Source: an uncultured Clostridia bacterium (lineage in GTDB: Bacteria > Bacillota > Clostridia > UBA1381). Taken from it: 42,474 nt of DNA. The stretch is from the NCBI GenBank assembly GCA_947624165.1, contig CANQJC010000017.1, forward strand, positions 1-42,474. The letters are read 5' to 3'. Of the stretch, positions 1 through 9,093 are shown one piece after another. The position numbers and the translations under genes were made by a program. Below the pieces are notes generated by a model. That model ran no database searches. It had not been told where the DNA came from and was given only the letters and a program-made list of their open reading frames with translations. Positions within the stretch are counted from its first letter, which is position 1. The number at the start of each line of letters is the position of its first letter.

Positions 1-47
1 ATTGCCGTTCCTTTTTTTATTGTTATACAATTTTCTCTGTTGTGGAA

Positions 48-3000
48 TTATTCAGTCGGCGTCTTATAAATCTTGACGTTATCAACAGCAAGTATCGGAT
101 AATTTCTTCCGCCGCTGTACTTAAGACCGAACGGTGTTACGCTGTCACCCGTGAACTTGATCGTCTTTGTAACATCCGCCGCCTGTCCGTCTGTGTGGAT
201 CGTAAGCTCAGCCGTCTTTGCAGCAACATTTGTCACCATCTTTATATGCGACCATGCCGATGCGGAAGGATTGCTGCTGCCTGTACGTCTTGTACCAGCC
301 GCAATCTTCGTGGTAACAGCTTCGTCGGGTTGAACCGTCGAGATAGTCCAATCGCCATTTGCTGCCGCTGCACTGAGCTTAAACGCATACGCCGCAGGAG
401 CATTAGCATTGTTCAGAGCTACGGAGCCTGTCGCGAGGTAGAAATCTCCGCCGCTTCCGTCACCCGTCGTAAGAGACAAATCCATTTCGAGCGTATAGTT
501 ATCGGTGATAGTATCAAGGTTGTTGAAGCTTATACCCATACCGCGGCCGCCTGAGCCGTTGGGCGACATAAGCGCATAATTGTCGCCATCAGACTTCTCG
601 CTGATAAAGACGCCGCCGTCCTGTGAATCAAGCGTGAAATTCGGGCCGGTAACCGTGAAGGGAGCAGCCACCTTCTCTGTTACTTCTTCATCGTCAAAAT
701 CCTGCTCGTAATATACGCCGTCCCATTCGCCAAATTCAGCCGAAACGGTTACATTGTGTTCAGGCATATTAAACGATTTTATACCGAGAATATCATTATC
801 CGCCGCTTCCGCCTCGTCTGTCTTATACGTCAGCTTCGTCAGCGTATAACCATAGCCCGCGCTTCCGCCTGTTGTTGTAACCTCAGGCTCGATGGTTACT
901 TTCGCGTTCCACGGAACATGAATCGTTTCTGCATCGCTTGCAGCGTCATCGTTAACCTTGATCTTGATCTTGTTACCGTATGTGTCGGCACTGTGTGCAC
1001 TGTTTGTCAGCGTGAACTCATCGATCGCAAATACAACTGTGATTGTTACGTTGTTTGCAGCGTCTTTTGCCGAAACGGCACTTCCATCGAGCGTAAACAC
1101 TGTCTGCTTGTCGGAAACCGCAATGGACGTACCCGCCGAATCCGAGGGATCGTCTGTCTTCCATGTTACTGATTCAACATGATAGTGTGCTTCGGGAGTT
1201 GCGGTAATTGTAAGTGTCTTATCCGCTCTCAACGCTGTTGCAGCCTTGTCGTCTACCGTAAGCTTAAACGAACCGTGCTGCGTTTCAGCAGGCTCAAGAC
1301 CAAAGACTTTCTGATTCGTAAGCTCAACCGTATAGGTTGCGGAAATCTTATTTGTATCAGCTGTTTCATCGCTTGCAGCGTCTTTCTTGACCTTTGCAAC
1401 AACATTGAAGGTACCTTCTGCTTCCTGTGTGGTTTGAACAGTCAGCGTACCGTTGGAAGCGTCGATCGAAACACCTGTTATATTTGTTGCGCCGCCTTCG
1501 GAAATCGGCTCAACGCTCCACTCGATCTTTTCATTGTCCTGATCGAGTTCATTGCCGTTCTTATCCTTAACAACAGCCGTATATGTCGCAGTCGTTGTAT
1601 CGGAATCAGGAATCTTTACTGCCGTCGGACCGTCAATTGTGATCGATGCGGCGTCGTCACGAACGTATTCAACCGTTACGGCGAGAGCTTCCTCGTTGCC
1701 CACCGTTGTGTACGTATATGCCTCGTCTTGATAGGGAACAACAGTATCGCCGACCTTAACGGTCTTAACCTTCTTGCCTTCTACGGCTTTCGGTGTGATA
1801 ACGATTTTCTGACCCGCTTTTACTTTGCCGTCCTCAATTTTAGCTTCGTTCGGAACACAAGTAGCGTCATCGCCTGTTATAGCCATAGGTGCCACATAAG
1901 TCGTGTCGTTTACACCAAAGTTATCTACGTAGGATTTACCGTTGTAGCCAAAGTCAATACCCGAAACGCCGGTAACCGTATCATCACGGAAGCCCTTGTC
2001 TGTGAATTCGCCGAGCGGTGCTTCATACTTGTAATTGTTGTTTGCCTTATAGTTGTAGAGTTTAACTGTCGTTTTCTTTGTCTGTGCATTTACCGTAGCT
2101 TCAACGTGATACCACTTATTCAAGTTGTCATCACTTGCAGCAACAACGGTTGAAGCTCCGTCACCTGTCCAAACCTGGATGGAGGTATTGCCGATCATAC
2201 CGACGGTGAAAATTTTGCCGGTAGCCGCATTATTTGTATCTTTTACAGGCTCTTTACCCATCAGGCTGAACAACGCGTTTCTTGCTTCTATTCTGAAGTC
2301 GAATACAACATCTATATTCTCACCGTCTGCGGGGAAATTCGTGCTGTACGGCAGGTAAGCCGCACCGCCGTCCGCTGACTTCACAAGATATTCAACCGGG
2401 GTTGAAGGCTTAGCGGTTACGCCTTCAGCACTATCATTAACAACTGTTATAGTAAATGAATTGTTCGAATAAGCCTTAAAGTTTGCTGCTTCCTCCGTGC
2501 CGGTATGTTTCTTTGTGAAGTTCGGATAAGTCACATCGTTCTCCTTGAACGTCATAGCCGATGTGTCAACCGTGTATGTCGTCTCGCCGTACTCTTCTTC
2601 GTCGCCGTCCTGGTCATAGATAACGGTGAACGCAGCCGCGCCCGACGCAAAGCCCGCAGCAGAAGCGGGAGCCGTCGCCGGCTTGATCATAGTTACGAGA
2701 TAGAACGCCGTCTGATCCGTCGCGCCCGATTCGGGAGCAAACGCGATCTTCTTATAATACTTGCTGTTCTTTTCAACGTAATTATCGTTGTTCTCGCCGT
2801 CGTTAGCGTCGTAAACATCCTTCGAGCACTCTACATAGAATACCGAGCCGGTAGCCGCGCCAGTGAATACCAGCGGAACATAGAACGATGCGTCCGTACC
2901 CGGGAAGAGCTTCGCCGACAGATCCGACTGCTGAGCTTCGCCCGTAACGGTGATCTTGCCTTGAGCAAGAGTAACCGTTTCAGTCTTTACGATATTTGCT

Positions 3001-3122
3001 GTTCCGTCCGCAGCAGCCACAGGATCTGTAGCTTCGAGTGCCTTAACGTCCGTTAAGGACGACGGCGTAGCCGCAACAGCACCTGTTTCTGCCGTAACTG
3101 AGCCGAGAGGGGAGAAGGGCAA
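48..3122 (-). CDS. 5'-truncated large surface protein with LamG-like and Ig-like modules
   Basis: About 1024 codons remain open, but the first available start is a TTG at 3122 with no Shine-Dalgarno site, and the frame is closed by a stop at 3150-3152. The first residues (PFSPLGSVTAETG) look like the end of a signal peptide with a cleavage site after VTA, so I infer that the promoter, start and most of the signal peptide are missing. The body is acidic, Thr/Asp/Ala-rich and secreted in style: a concanavalin-like module around residues 230-405 (WYHVEATVN, VDNFGVND), an Ig/Big-like stretch near 490-600, two repeat-like segments of the form TITATPEAHYHVESV and KIVITPKAVEGKKVK, and a second concanavalin-like module to the C-terminus (YYEQDFD to AVDNVKIYK). 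I see no catalytic domain. Role is probably adhesion or carbohydrate binding at the cell surface. It lies directly behind the recombinase gene and may be a silent or pseudogenised copy. Positions 1-47 hold only its AT-rich 3' flank. Confidence 0.7.
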   Translation of the reverse strand: MPFSPLGSVTAETGAVAATPSSLTDVKALEATDPVAAADGTANIVKTETVTLAQGKITVTGEAQQSDLSAKLFPGTDASFYVPLVFTGAATGSVFYVECSKDVYDANDGENNDNYVEKNSKYYKKIAFAPESGATDQTAFYLVTMIKPATAPASAAGFASGAAAFTVIYDQDGDEEEYGETTYTVDTSAMTFKENDVTYPNFTKKHTGTEEAANFKAYSNNSFTITVVNDSAEGVTAKPSTPVEYLVKSADGGAAYLPYSTNFPADGENIDVVFDFRIEARNALFSLMGKEPVKDTNNAATGKIFTVGMIGNTSIQVWTGDGASTVVAASDDNLNKWYHVEATVNAQTKKTTVKLYNYKANNNYKYEAPLGEFTDKGFRDDTVTGVSGIDFGYNGKSYVDNFGVNDTTYVAPMAITGDDATCVPNEAKIEDGKVKAGQKIVITPKAVEGKKVKTVKVGDTVVPYQDEAYTYTTVGNEEALAVTVEYVRDDAASITIDGPTAVKIPDSDTTTATYTAVVKDKNGNELDQDNEKIEWSVEPISEGGATNITGVSIDASNGTLTVQTTQEAEGTFNVVAKVKKDAASDETADTNKISATYTVELTNQKVFGLEPAETQHGSFKLTVDDKAATALRADKTLTITATPEAHYHVESVTWKTDDPSDSAGTSIAVSDKQTVFTLDGSAVSAKDAANNVTITVVFAIDEFTLTNSAHSADTYGNKIKIKVNDDAASDAETIHVPWNAKVTIEPEVTTTGGSAGYGYTLTKLTYKTDEAEAADNDILGIKSFNMPEHNVTVSAEFGEWDGVYYEQDFDDEEVTEKVAAPFTVTGPNFTLDSQDGGVFISEKSDGDNYALMSPNGSGGRGMGISFNNLDTITDNYTLEMDLSLTTGDGSGGDFYLATGSVALNNANAPAAYAFKLSAAAANGDWTISTVQPDEAVTTKIAAGTRRTGSSNPSASAWSHIKMVTNVAAKTAELTIHTDGQAADVTKTIKFTGDSVTPFGLKYSGGRNYPILAVDNVKIYKTPTE

Positions 3123-3150
3123 GCTTTTATGCGTGTTTGCGCCATACCTT

Positions 3151-3168
3151 TACACGTTCCTTACACGA
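3151..3168. repeat. 18-bp repeat at the 3' end of the recombinase gene (copy 1)
   Basis: TACACGTTCCTTACACGA; contains two TACACG hexamers 11 bp apart and overlaps the recombinase stop codon. It matches 16 of 18 positions with 4397-4414, upstream of the same gene. Paired short direct repeats next to an integrase are typical of recombinase arm-binding sites; that role is inferred. Confidence 0.5.
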
Positions 3169-4321
3169 ACGGAAACAGTTTATTCATAAGCGTGACGGCA
3201 CGCTCCTCCTCGCGCGGATAAAGGTGCGCATAGACCTTCCATGTCACCTCGATATCGGCGTGTCCGAGCCTGCGCGCGATCTCTTGTATGTTTATGCCGT
3301 TGTTCGCAAGCAGCGACGCGTGCGAGTGCCTGAAGTCATGGACGCGTATGCGCTCCAGCCCCGCACCCTGCGAGTATTTCTTGTTGCGGAAATCGGTCGT
3401 CGTCGTGCGGACGCACCGCGTACCGCCGCATATGCGGAAGTCCTCGCTGAATCCTTCCATTTTCTCGTGCCGCGCGCGGTGCTCTTTCAGTATTTTTATC
3501 AGCGGCTGCGGCATCTGAAGGTCGCGCATGGACGTTGTGCTCTTTGTCGGCGTTTCCATGTCGCCGCCGTTGATTTTCTGCACAAGGTTGCGCCGCACGT
3601 GAATAATGTCGCCGTCTATGTCCGACCATTTCAGTGCGCATATCTCGCCGCGCCGCATACCCGTGAAAAAAGCTATATTGAAAAAAACGTAATATTCCCA
3701 TTCCTTTTTGCTGCCCTCCGCTTCGACGCGTTCCGCTTCCTCGCGCGCGAACGTTATGAACTTCGTGAACTGCTCCGGCGTATAGTATTTCATCTCCTTC
3801 TTCATTTCATATGGATTTTTGAAATTCCCGACGCTCGTCAGCGGATTTTTCGGGATATATTCCATTCGTACCGCGTAGTTAAGCAGCGTGCGGAATTCGC
3901 CGTATATGTCCTGTTTGAGCATGAGCGATATCTTGCAGTCGGGACGCCGCTCGCGCGTGCGTTCGCTGAAATGCGATTTCCATCTTTGCAGAAGCGGTAC
4001 GGTCAGCTCGCGCAGCGTATAAAACCCAAGCTCCGGCAGTATGTAAGGCTCTATGCGCGTGCGTATGGCGCGCAGCGTGTTTTCCCGAATCTCGTGTCTG
4101 CGCGTTTCGATGTATTCCTCGTAAAGCGCGGTCAAGGTCATGTCCGGCGCGCCCATCGGCTTTACCTCGCGGTTTAAACGTTCCTCAAGCTGCTTTGCCG
4201 CTTCCTTTCCGTATGCCACCCTGTCAAGCTGGCGCGCTTTGCCCGTTTTGTCCGTGTAGTTGATTCGGACGCGGTAACGCTGCAATCCGTCCCGCTTTCC
4301 TTCCATTTTGTATATAGGCAT
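3161..4321 (-). CDS. Tyrosine recombinase / phage-type integrase
   Basis: A complete 386-residue site-specific recombinase of the phage/Tn916 integrase family. Layout: an N-terminal arm-binding-like domain (about 1-55, YRVRINYTDKTGKA), a SAM-like core-binding domain (about 60-160) and a catalytic domain (about 175-386). Catalytic residues are all visible: Arg223 in TGMRRGE, Lys260 in the beta-hairpin (TPTKST), His328 and Arg331 in HDFRH, His354 in LGHAD and the nucleophile Tyr364 in WKVYAHL. The ATG at 4319-4321 has a good ribosome site (GAGAGGAGG) and a promoter just upstream. No excisionase, relaxase or phage structural gene is present, so it is either the remnant of an integrated element or a stand-alone recombinase acting locally. 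Its stop codon is only 38 bp from the start of the decapitated surface-protein frame on the same strand, and it is flanked by near-identical 18-bp repeats. Confidence 0.95.
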   Translation of the reverse strand: MPIYKMEGKRDGLQRYRVRINYTDKTGKARQLDRVAYGKEAAKQLEERLNREVKPMGAPDMTLTALYEEYIETRRHEIRENTLRAIRTRIEPYILPELGFYTLRELTVPLLQRWKSHFSERTRERRPDCKISLMLKQDIYGEFRTLLNYAVRMEYIPKNPLTSVGNFKNPYEMKKEMKYYTPEQFTKFITFAREEAERVEAEGSKKEWEYYVFFNIAFFTGMRRGEICALKWSDIDGDIIHVRRNLVQKINGGDMETPTKSTTSMRDLQMPQPLIKILKEHRARHEKMEGFSEDFRICGGTRCVRTTTTDFRNKKYSQGAGLERIRVHDFRHSHASLLANNGINIQEIARRLGHADIEVTWKVYAHLYPREEERAVTLMNKLFPFV

Positions 4322-4353
4322 ATGACCTGCCTCCTCTCTTAATTTATACCTAA

Positions 4354-4382
4354 ATTATACACAAAAAATTGGTAAGCCGCAA
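4354..4382 (-). promoter_or_regulatory. Sigma-A type promoter of the recombinase
   Basis: On the minus strand TTGCGG (4382-4377), 17-nt spacer, TATAAT (4359-4354), followed by a strong ribosome site before the ATG at 4321. The remaining part of 4322-4618 is AT-rich, contains the repeat at 4397 and the start region of the PL11 gene, and shows no further gene. Confidence 0.55.
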
Positions 4383-4396
4383 TATTCTCGTTTTTA

Positions 4397-4414
4397 TACA
4401 CGATTCTTACACGA
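4397..4414. repeat. 18-bp repeat upstream of the recombinase gene (copy 2)
   Basis: TACACGATTCTTACACGA, differing from 3151-3168 at two positions and in the same orientation. It lies just behind the recombinase promoter. The two copies enclose about 1.25 kb containing only the recombinase gene. Confidence 0.5.
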
Positions 4415-4522
4415 TTAAAAAACAAATTACCCGAAATCGCGTTTTACGCGCTTGTCAAAATCGCATTTTAAACAAAAAACACTGTAATTTATACATTGAA
4501 TTTATTAAAAACTCTTTAAAAA

Positions 4523-4552
4523 TTGTTAAAATTGTGTTATCATATAGATAAT
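4523..4552 (+). promoter_or_regulatory. Probable promoter and palindrome of the first PL11 gene
   Basis: TTGTTA (4523-4528), 18-nt spacer, GATAAT (4547-4552). The 15-bp inverted repeat TTATC-ATATA-GATAA (4537-4551) overlaps the -10 element and could be an operator. A strong ribosome site AAGGGAGG (4603-4610) precedes the ATG at 4619. Confidence 0.35.
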
Positions 4553-4618
4553 AATCACTATGCTTAAATGCTTATAGTACAAAATGTGATGTGAAAAATC
4601 ATAAGGGAGGATAACGAA

Positions 4619-7396
4619 ATGTTCAAAAATTCAAAGAAGAGCTTGAAGAAGTTAGGCATTTTCTCTTTGGTTCTTGCACAGGTCGCAGCGGTCGGACTTG
4701 TTGCTCCGACGAGCGCGGGCGCATTCGCCGGCAGCGCGATAACAAGAAACATGGAGAAGCTTGACAGAGGCGTTGTCGCTACGAAAACAAGCGACGGCGT
4801 GCTTGTGTCGTGGAGACGTCTTGGTACGGAGCCTGCCGACACACAGTTCACCCTTTACAAAAACAAGGAAAAGATCGCCGAAGGCGCGATTACAAACTTT
4901 GTTGACGCTCAGGGTACGGTAAACGATAAGTATACGGTAGTGGCAAACGGCGAAATGTCGGCTCCCGCTCCTGTTTGGGAGAACGGATATCTTGACATTA
5001 AGCTTGGCGAAACGCCCGAAAGCGACGTTATTCAGTACGACAGAAACGGTGTTTACATCGGTGCTTACGCCCCCGGCGACTCGTCATACGGCGACCTCGA
5101 CGGCGACGGTCAGTATGAAATAGTAATGATGTGGAACCCGTCGAACGCTCTCGACGCGGCGACGACAGGTAAGACAAGTAAGGTATTCGTAGACGCTTAC
5201 AAGCTCGACGGTACTCAGCTTTGGAGAATCGACATGGGCTTCAATATCCGTGCCGGTCAGCATGACACGATGCTCAACGTTGCCGACTTCAACGGCGACG
5301 GTAAAGCAGAGGTAATGCTCAGAACAGCCGACGGTACGATCGACGGTACGGGCAAGATGATAGGTGACGCTTCGAGAGGTACGACATATGAGGAAAGCTG
5401 GGCTGCTCTGAACGCCGGTAAAAACCTTCAGGGTCCCCTGTACGTAACCTGCTTCGACGGTGAAACGGGTGCGGCTCTCGACACGATCGACTATTTCCCG
5501 AACAACCAGGTTGGTTCGATGGCTACATGTTACAGCTTCGGCGACGACTTCGGTAACCGCTGCGAAAGATATAACGGTACGGTAGCTTATCTCGACGGTA
5601 AAACTCCTTCGGCTATATTTGCAAGAGGTTATTACTTCGGTAAGAACATCTCCTCGCCGAACGGACGTGCGGCTTGTGCGGCGTACAGCTTCAAGAACAA
5701 TAAGCTGACATTGGAGTGGTCGTTCGATACTGCGGACAGCAAGAACAACGGCTTCATCGGTCAGGGTAACCACCAGATCGAAGCCGGCGACGTCGACGGC
5801 GACGGTAAAGACGAGATCATCTCCGGCGCGCTCGTATGGGACGACGACGGTAAGGTTTTATGGTGTACATATCAGGAGCATGGCGACGCTATGCACCTTG
5901 GCGACTTTGACCCGACTAAGGAAGGTCTCGAGTTCATGAAGGTTTACGAGGACTACACCAGCGACGGCGAAGTATTTGACCTCGCAGGCAAGCAGCTTTC
6001 TCCGTTCATTACGAGCGAAACAAAGTTCCAGAACTCGCAGGCAGCCGCTGAAGGCGGCGCGGCAACGGATCGTCATATGTGGGGCGGTACCGTTCAGAAC
6101 GCCAAGACGGGTGAATTCTATCAGATGCATAACGGCGTTAAGGATACAGGCCGTGGTATGATTGCTAACATCGGTTACGGCGACAGCTACTACGTAATGT
6201 GGGGCGCAGGTTCAATGGGTTACTGGGATAACGAAGGTAACGAGCTTCCCGATCTCGGCGCGTCAATGAACGGCAGAATTTATTGGGACGGCGACCTTCA
6301 GGACGAACTTCAGGACCACAACGGAACAGAAGTTACGCTCGCTAAGTGGAACGATTCGTCGAAGAAGTTTGACGAAATCTTCAAGGGCGAAGGCTCGCAC
6401 TCGATCAACGGAACAAAGGGTAACATGAACCTCCAGGCAGACCTCTTCGGCGACTGGAGAGAAGAAGTTGTTTCCTATGCTATAACAGGCTCCAACACGG
6501 AGAAGGAAAAGATGACGCTCAAGGGCGACTGGGATAAGGACGTCGAAGTTGAAATGGATAAGACGGTTTATCAGTATTCGCTGAGAATATATGAGACGCC
6601 GTATCCGACGGACTATAACTTCTATACGCTCGCTCATGACGATATTTACAGAAACTCTTCGGGATGTTATTCGAACTGCTACAACCAGCCGCCTCATATC
6701 AGCTGGTACATGAACGACAAGATCGCAGGTTCGACATACACGACGCAGCCTGATGCAAACATCAGTCTTGTAAACAATAAGTACGTTCCGACGAAGTTTG
6801 ACGAGAGCCTTCTTCCCGAAGGCGGCTCCGGCACAACGGTTACTACGCCTGTCGGCGACTTCCCGTTTGTTGACGCGGTAAGCCACTGGGGTAAGGAATA
6901 CATCGAGAAGATGTATAAGGCCGGCGTTATAAACGGTATGGACGACACGCACTTCGAGCCGGAAGGCACTGTAACGAAGGGTCAGTTCGCTACGCTTATA
7001 GTAAACGCTTTGAAGCTTGACGTTGATTCGTCGCTCGCAAGCGAGCATTGGGCTATGCCTTATGTGAAGGCTGCTCAGAACGCTAACCTTATCGCTTCGG
7101 ATATTCCGTTCACTGTTGACCAGTTTGACGTTAATATCACGAGAGAAGAAATGGCTTCGATGGTAGCAAAGGCTGCTGCTTATAAGCAGATTACGGCTGA
7201 GCCTGCCGCTGAGAATGCGTTTATAGACGCTGACCAGATAGCAGACTGGGCAGTTGCAGACGTTAAGAACACTGTTGCTCTCGGTATCATCAACGGTATC
7301 GACACAGACGCAGGTCTTACATTCGCTCCGAAGGCAAACGCCAAGAGAGCTGAAGCTGCAACAATGCTTTCAAAGCTCTGGGATTTGATCCAGTAA
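4619..7396 (+). CDS. SLH-anchored PL11 rhamnogalacturonan lyase
   Basis: 925 residues. A signal peptide (lysine-rich start, hydrophobic core, cleavage near AGAFA at about 35-37) leads into a polysaccharide lyase family 11 domain to about residue 735. PL11 enzymes cut the rhamnose-galacturonate bonds of rhamnogalacturonan-I by beta-elimination on a calcium-rich beta-propeller; the family hallmarks visible are GDLDGDGQYEIV (about 157), DFNGDGKAEVMLRTADGT (about 223), GNHQIEAGDVDGDGKDE (about 388) and GHGDAMHLGDFDP. Three SLH modules (from about 745: HWGKEYIEKMYKAGVING; HWAMPYVKAA; WAVADVKNTVALGIINGI) should hold it on the cell wall, so it probably acts as a cell-tethered depolymerase feeding the importer at 22819-26293. 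Start chosen for the strong ribosome site. It is monocistronic, with its own terminator. Whether it is endo- or exo-acting (YesW or YesX type) cannot be told. Confidence 0.93.
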   Translation: MFKNSKKSLKKLGIFSLVLAQVAAVGLVAPTSAGAFAGSAITRNMEKLDRGVVATKTSDGVLVSWRRLGTEPADTQFTLYKNKEKIAEGAITNFVDAQGTVNDKYTVVANGEMSAPAPVWENGYLDIKLGETPESDVIQYDRNGVYIGAYAPGDSSYGDLDGDGQYEIVMMWNPSNALDAATTGKTSKVFVDAYKLDGTQLWRIDMGFNIRAGQHDTMLNVADFNGDGKAEVMLRTADGTIDGTGKMIGDASRGTTYEESWAALNAGKNLQGPLYVTCFDGETGAALDTIDYFPNNQVGSMATCYSFGDDFGNRCERYNGTVAYLDGKTPSAIFARGYYFGKNISSPNGRAACAAYSFKNNKLTLEWSFDTADSKNNGFIGQGNHQIEAGDVDGDGKDEIISGALVWDDDGKVLWCTYQEHGDAMHLGDFDPTKEGLEFMKVYEDYTSDGEVFDLAGKQLSPFITSETKFQNSQAAAEGGAATDRHMWGGTVQNAKTGEFYQMHNGVKDTGRGMIANIGYGDSYYVMWGAGSMGYWDNEGNELPDLGASMNGRIYWDGDLQDELQDHNGTEVTLAKWNDSSKKFDEIFKGEGSHSINGTKGNMNLQADLFGDWREEVVSYAITGSNTEKEKMTLKGDWDKDVEVEMDKTVYQYSLRIYETPYPTDYNFYTLAHDDIYRNSSGCYSNCYNQPPHISWYMNDKIAGSTYTTQPDANISLVNNKYVPTKFDESLLPEGGSGTTVTTPVGDFPFVDAVSHWGKEYIEKMYKAGVINGMDDTHFEPEGTVTKGQFATLIVNALKLDVDSSLASEHWAMPYVKAAQNANLIASDIPFTVDQFDVNITREEMASMVAKAAAYKQITAEPAAENAFIDADQIADWAVADVKNTVALGIINGIDTDAGLTFAPKANAKRAEAATMLSKLWDLIQ

Positions 7397-7410
7397 TATG
7401 ATACTTTAAA

Positions 7411-7438
7411 GAGGACGCGTAAAGCGTCCTCTTTTTTT
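7411..7438 (+). terminator. Intrinsic terminator of the first PL11 gene
   Basis: Perfect 8-bp stem GAGGACGC / GCGTCCTC with loop GTAAA, followed by seven T, 15 bp after the stop codon. Confidence 0.92.
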
Positions 7439-7488
7439 GCCGTGCTGAGGTTAAACGCCGCCGCGCGGACGCTAAGCGCAGCCGAGTC

Positions 7489-7517
7489 TTGACAAGGCGG
7501 CGTTTTTGGTATAATAT
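7489..7517 (+). promoter_or_regulatory. Promoter of the Y-family polymerase with overlapping inverted repeat
   Basis: Consensus TTGACA (7489-7494) is followed by TATAAT at 7510-7515 (15-nt spacer) or TAATAT at 7512-7517 (17 nt). A 10-bp inverted repeat AAACGCCGCC (7453-7462) / GGCGGCGTTT (7497-7506) places its right arm in the promoter spacer. I see no GAAC-N4-GTTC LexA box. Confidence 0.6.
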
Positions 7518-7576
7518 TTTTATAACGTATAACGAAGCGGCAAAGACTGCCGCGAAACGGAAGGACGGCGGAGACA

Positions 7577-9091
7577 GTGAAGGAAAGATCATATATCGCG
7601 ATAGATTTAAAGAGCTTTTACGCGTCTGTCGAATGTGTCGAACGCGGGCTTAATCCGCTTACGACAAACCTTGTCGTGGCGGATGAAAGCCGTACCGAAA
7701 AAACGATATGTCTCGCCGTGTCTCCGTCGCTCAAATCATACGGAATACCGGGACGCGCGCGCTTGTTTGAGGTGATACGCCGCGTCAGGGAGGTAAACGC
7801 CGAACGCGGCCGCCGGATCGGCGCGGGAGGTTTTTCGGGAGCGTCGTTTGACGACAGCTTACTGAAAACCGACGATACGCTGAAGCTCGACTACATAATC
7901 GCGCCGCCGCGTATGGCGCATTATATGGATTACAGCACAAGGATATACAATATTTATCTGCGCTATTTCGCGCCCGAGGACATACATGTTTATTCGATAG
8001 ACGAGGTGTTTATCGACATAACCGATTACCTCACCGCATACGCGCTCACTCCGCGCGCGCTCGTTATGAAAATAATTCGGGAGATCCTGTCCGAAACGGG
8101 GATAACGGCGACGGCGGGTATCGGAACAAATCTGTATTTGTGCAAAATCGCGATGGACATAGTCGCGAAGCGCGTCGAGCCAGACGCGGACGGAGTACGT
8201 ATCGCGGAGCTTGACGAGACGACCTACCGCCGTATGCTGTGGACGCACAGACCGATAACCGATTTTTGGCGCGTCGGCAGAGGTTACGCGCGTAAGCTTG
8301 AAGCGCACGGAATGTATACGATGGGCGATGTGGCGCGATGCTCTCTGGGCGGCTCGGAGCAATTTTATAACGAGGAGCTTCTGTATAAGCTCTTCGGCAT
8401 GAATGCCGAATTACTCATAGACCACGCGTGGGGCTTTGAATCATGCACGATAGCCGACATAAAGGCGTATAAGCCGAAGTCCAACAGTATCGGCTCCGGT
8501 CAGGTTTTAAAATGTCCGTACAGCTTCGAAAAGGCGCGGCTCGTGATTCGTGAAATGGCGGATCTGCTGTCGCTCGACCTTGTCGATAAGGGGCTTATCA
8601 CGGATCGCATAGTTATGACCGTCGGATATGACGTTGAAAATCTCGGTGCGGGAAACTCCTATAAAGGGGCAACGACGACGGATTTTTACGGACGCAGAAT
8701 ACCAAAGAACGCGCACGGCACAATAAATCTTCCGCGCGCAACGTCGTCAACAAAAGCGATAGTCGACGCCGCGTCGGAGCTTTTCGATAAAATCGTAGAT
8801 CCCAAGCTTACCGTGAGAAGAATGTACATTACCGCCGAACGCGTCAAGGACGAGAAAAACGCGGACAAGAAAAAGCGTTATGAGCAGCTCGATCTGTTTA
8901 CCGATTATGACGCGCTCGAAAGGCAGCGCGCGAAGGAAAAGACGGAGCGCGACAAAGAAAAAAATGTGCAGAAGGCGTTGATAGACATAAAAAAGAAATT
9001 CGGCAAGAACGCCGTAATGAAGGGTATGAATCTGAACGAGGGCGCGACCTCGATCGAACGCAACGGTCAGATAGGAGGACACAAGGCTTAA
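7577..9091 (+). CDS. Y-family DNA polymerase (UmuC/UvrX-like)
   Basis: 504 residues, GTG start. A translesion DNA polymerase of the Firmicute UmuC/YqjW branch: the palm begins with IAIDLKSFYASVEC (metal ligand Asp9), the second acidic pair is in YSIDEVFIDI, and AGIGTNLYLCKIAMD is the conserved segment after it. A QLDLF sequence near the C-terminus is a beta sliding-clamp binding motif, followed by a basic helix and the C-terminal segment KGMNLNEGATSIERNGQIGGHKA-type that is common in Firmicute homologues. It has a little-finger domain at about 300-410. The next gene, a YolD-like protein two bases downstream, is the usual partner of this polymerase branch. Inferred role: error-prone bypass of DNA damage. 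The overlapping inverted repeat at the promoter may be an operator. Confidence 0.93.
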   Translation: MKERSYIAIDLKSFYASVECVERGLNPLTTNLVVADESRTEKTICLAVSPSLKSYGIPGRARLFEVIRRVREVNAERGRRIGAGGFSGASFDDSLLKTDDTLKLDYIIAPPRMAHYMDYSTRIYNIYLRYFAPEDIHVYSIDEVFIDITDYLTAYALTPRALVMKIIREILSETGITATAGIGTNLYLCKIAMDIVAKRVEPDADGVRIAELDETTYRRMLWTHRPITDFWRVGRGYARKLEAHGMYTMGDVARCSLGGSEQFYNEELLYKLFGMNAELLIDHAWGFESCTIADIKAYKPKSNSIGSGQVLKCPYSFEKARLVIREMADLLSLDLVDKGLITDRIVMTVGYDVENLGAGNSYKGATTTDFYGRRIPKNAHGTINLPRATSSTKAIVDAASELFDKIVDPKLTVRRMYITAERVKDEKNADKKKRYEQLDLFTDYDALERQRAKEKTERDKEKNVQKALIDIKKKFGKNAVMKGMNLNEGATSIERNGQIGGHKA

Positions 9092-9093
9092 AA

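Noticed and set aside
1179-2153. 324-codon frame antisense to the surface protein gene
   Set aside because: Cys-rich, low-information translation typical of antisense shadows; no start signals.
3137-4177. 346-codon open frame antisense to the recombinase
   Set aside because: The opposite strand carries a complete recombinase with all catalytic residues; this frame has no family features.
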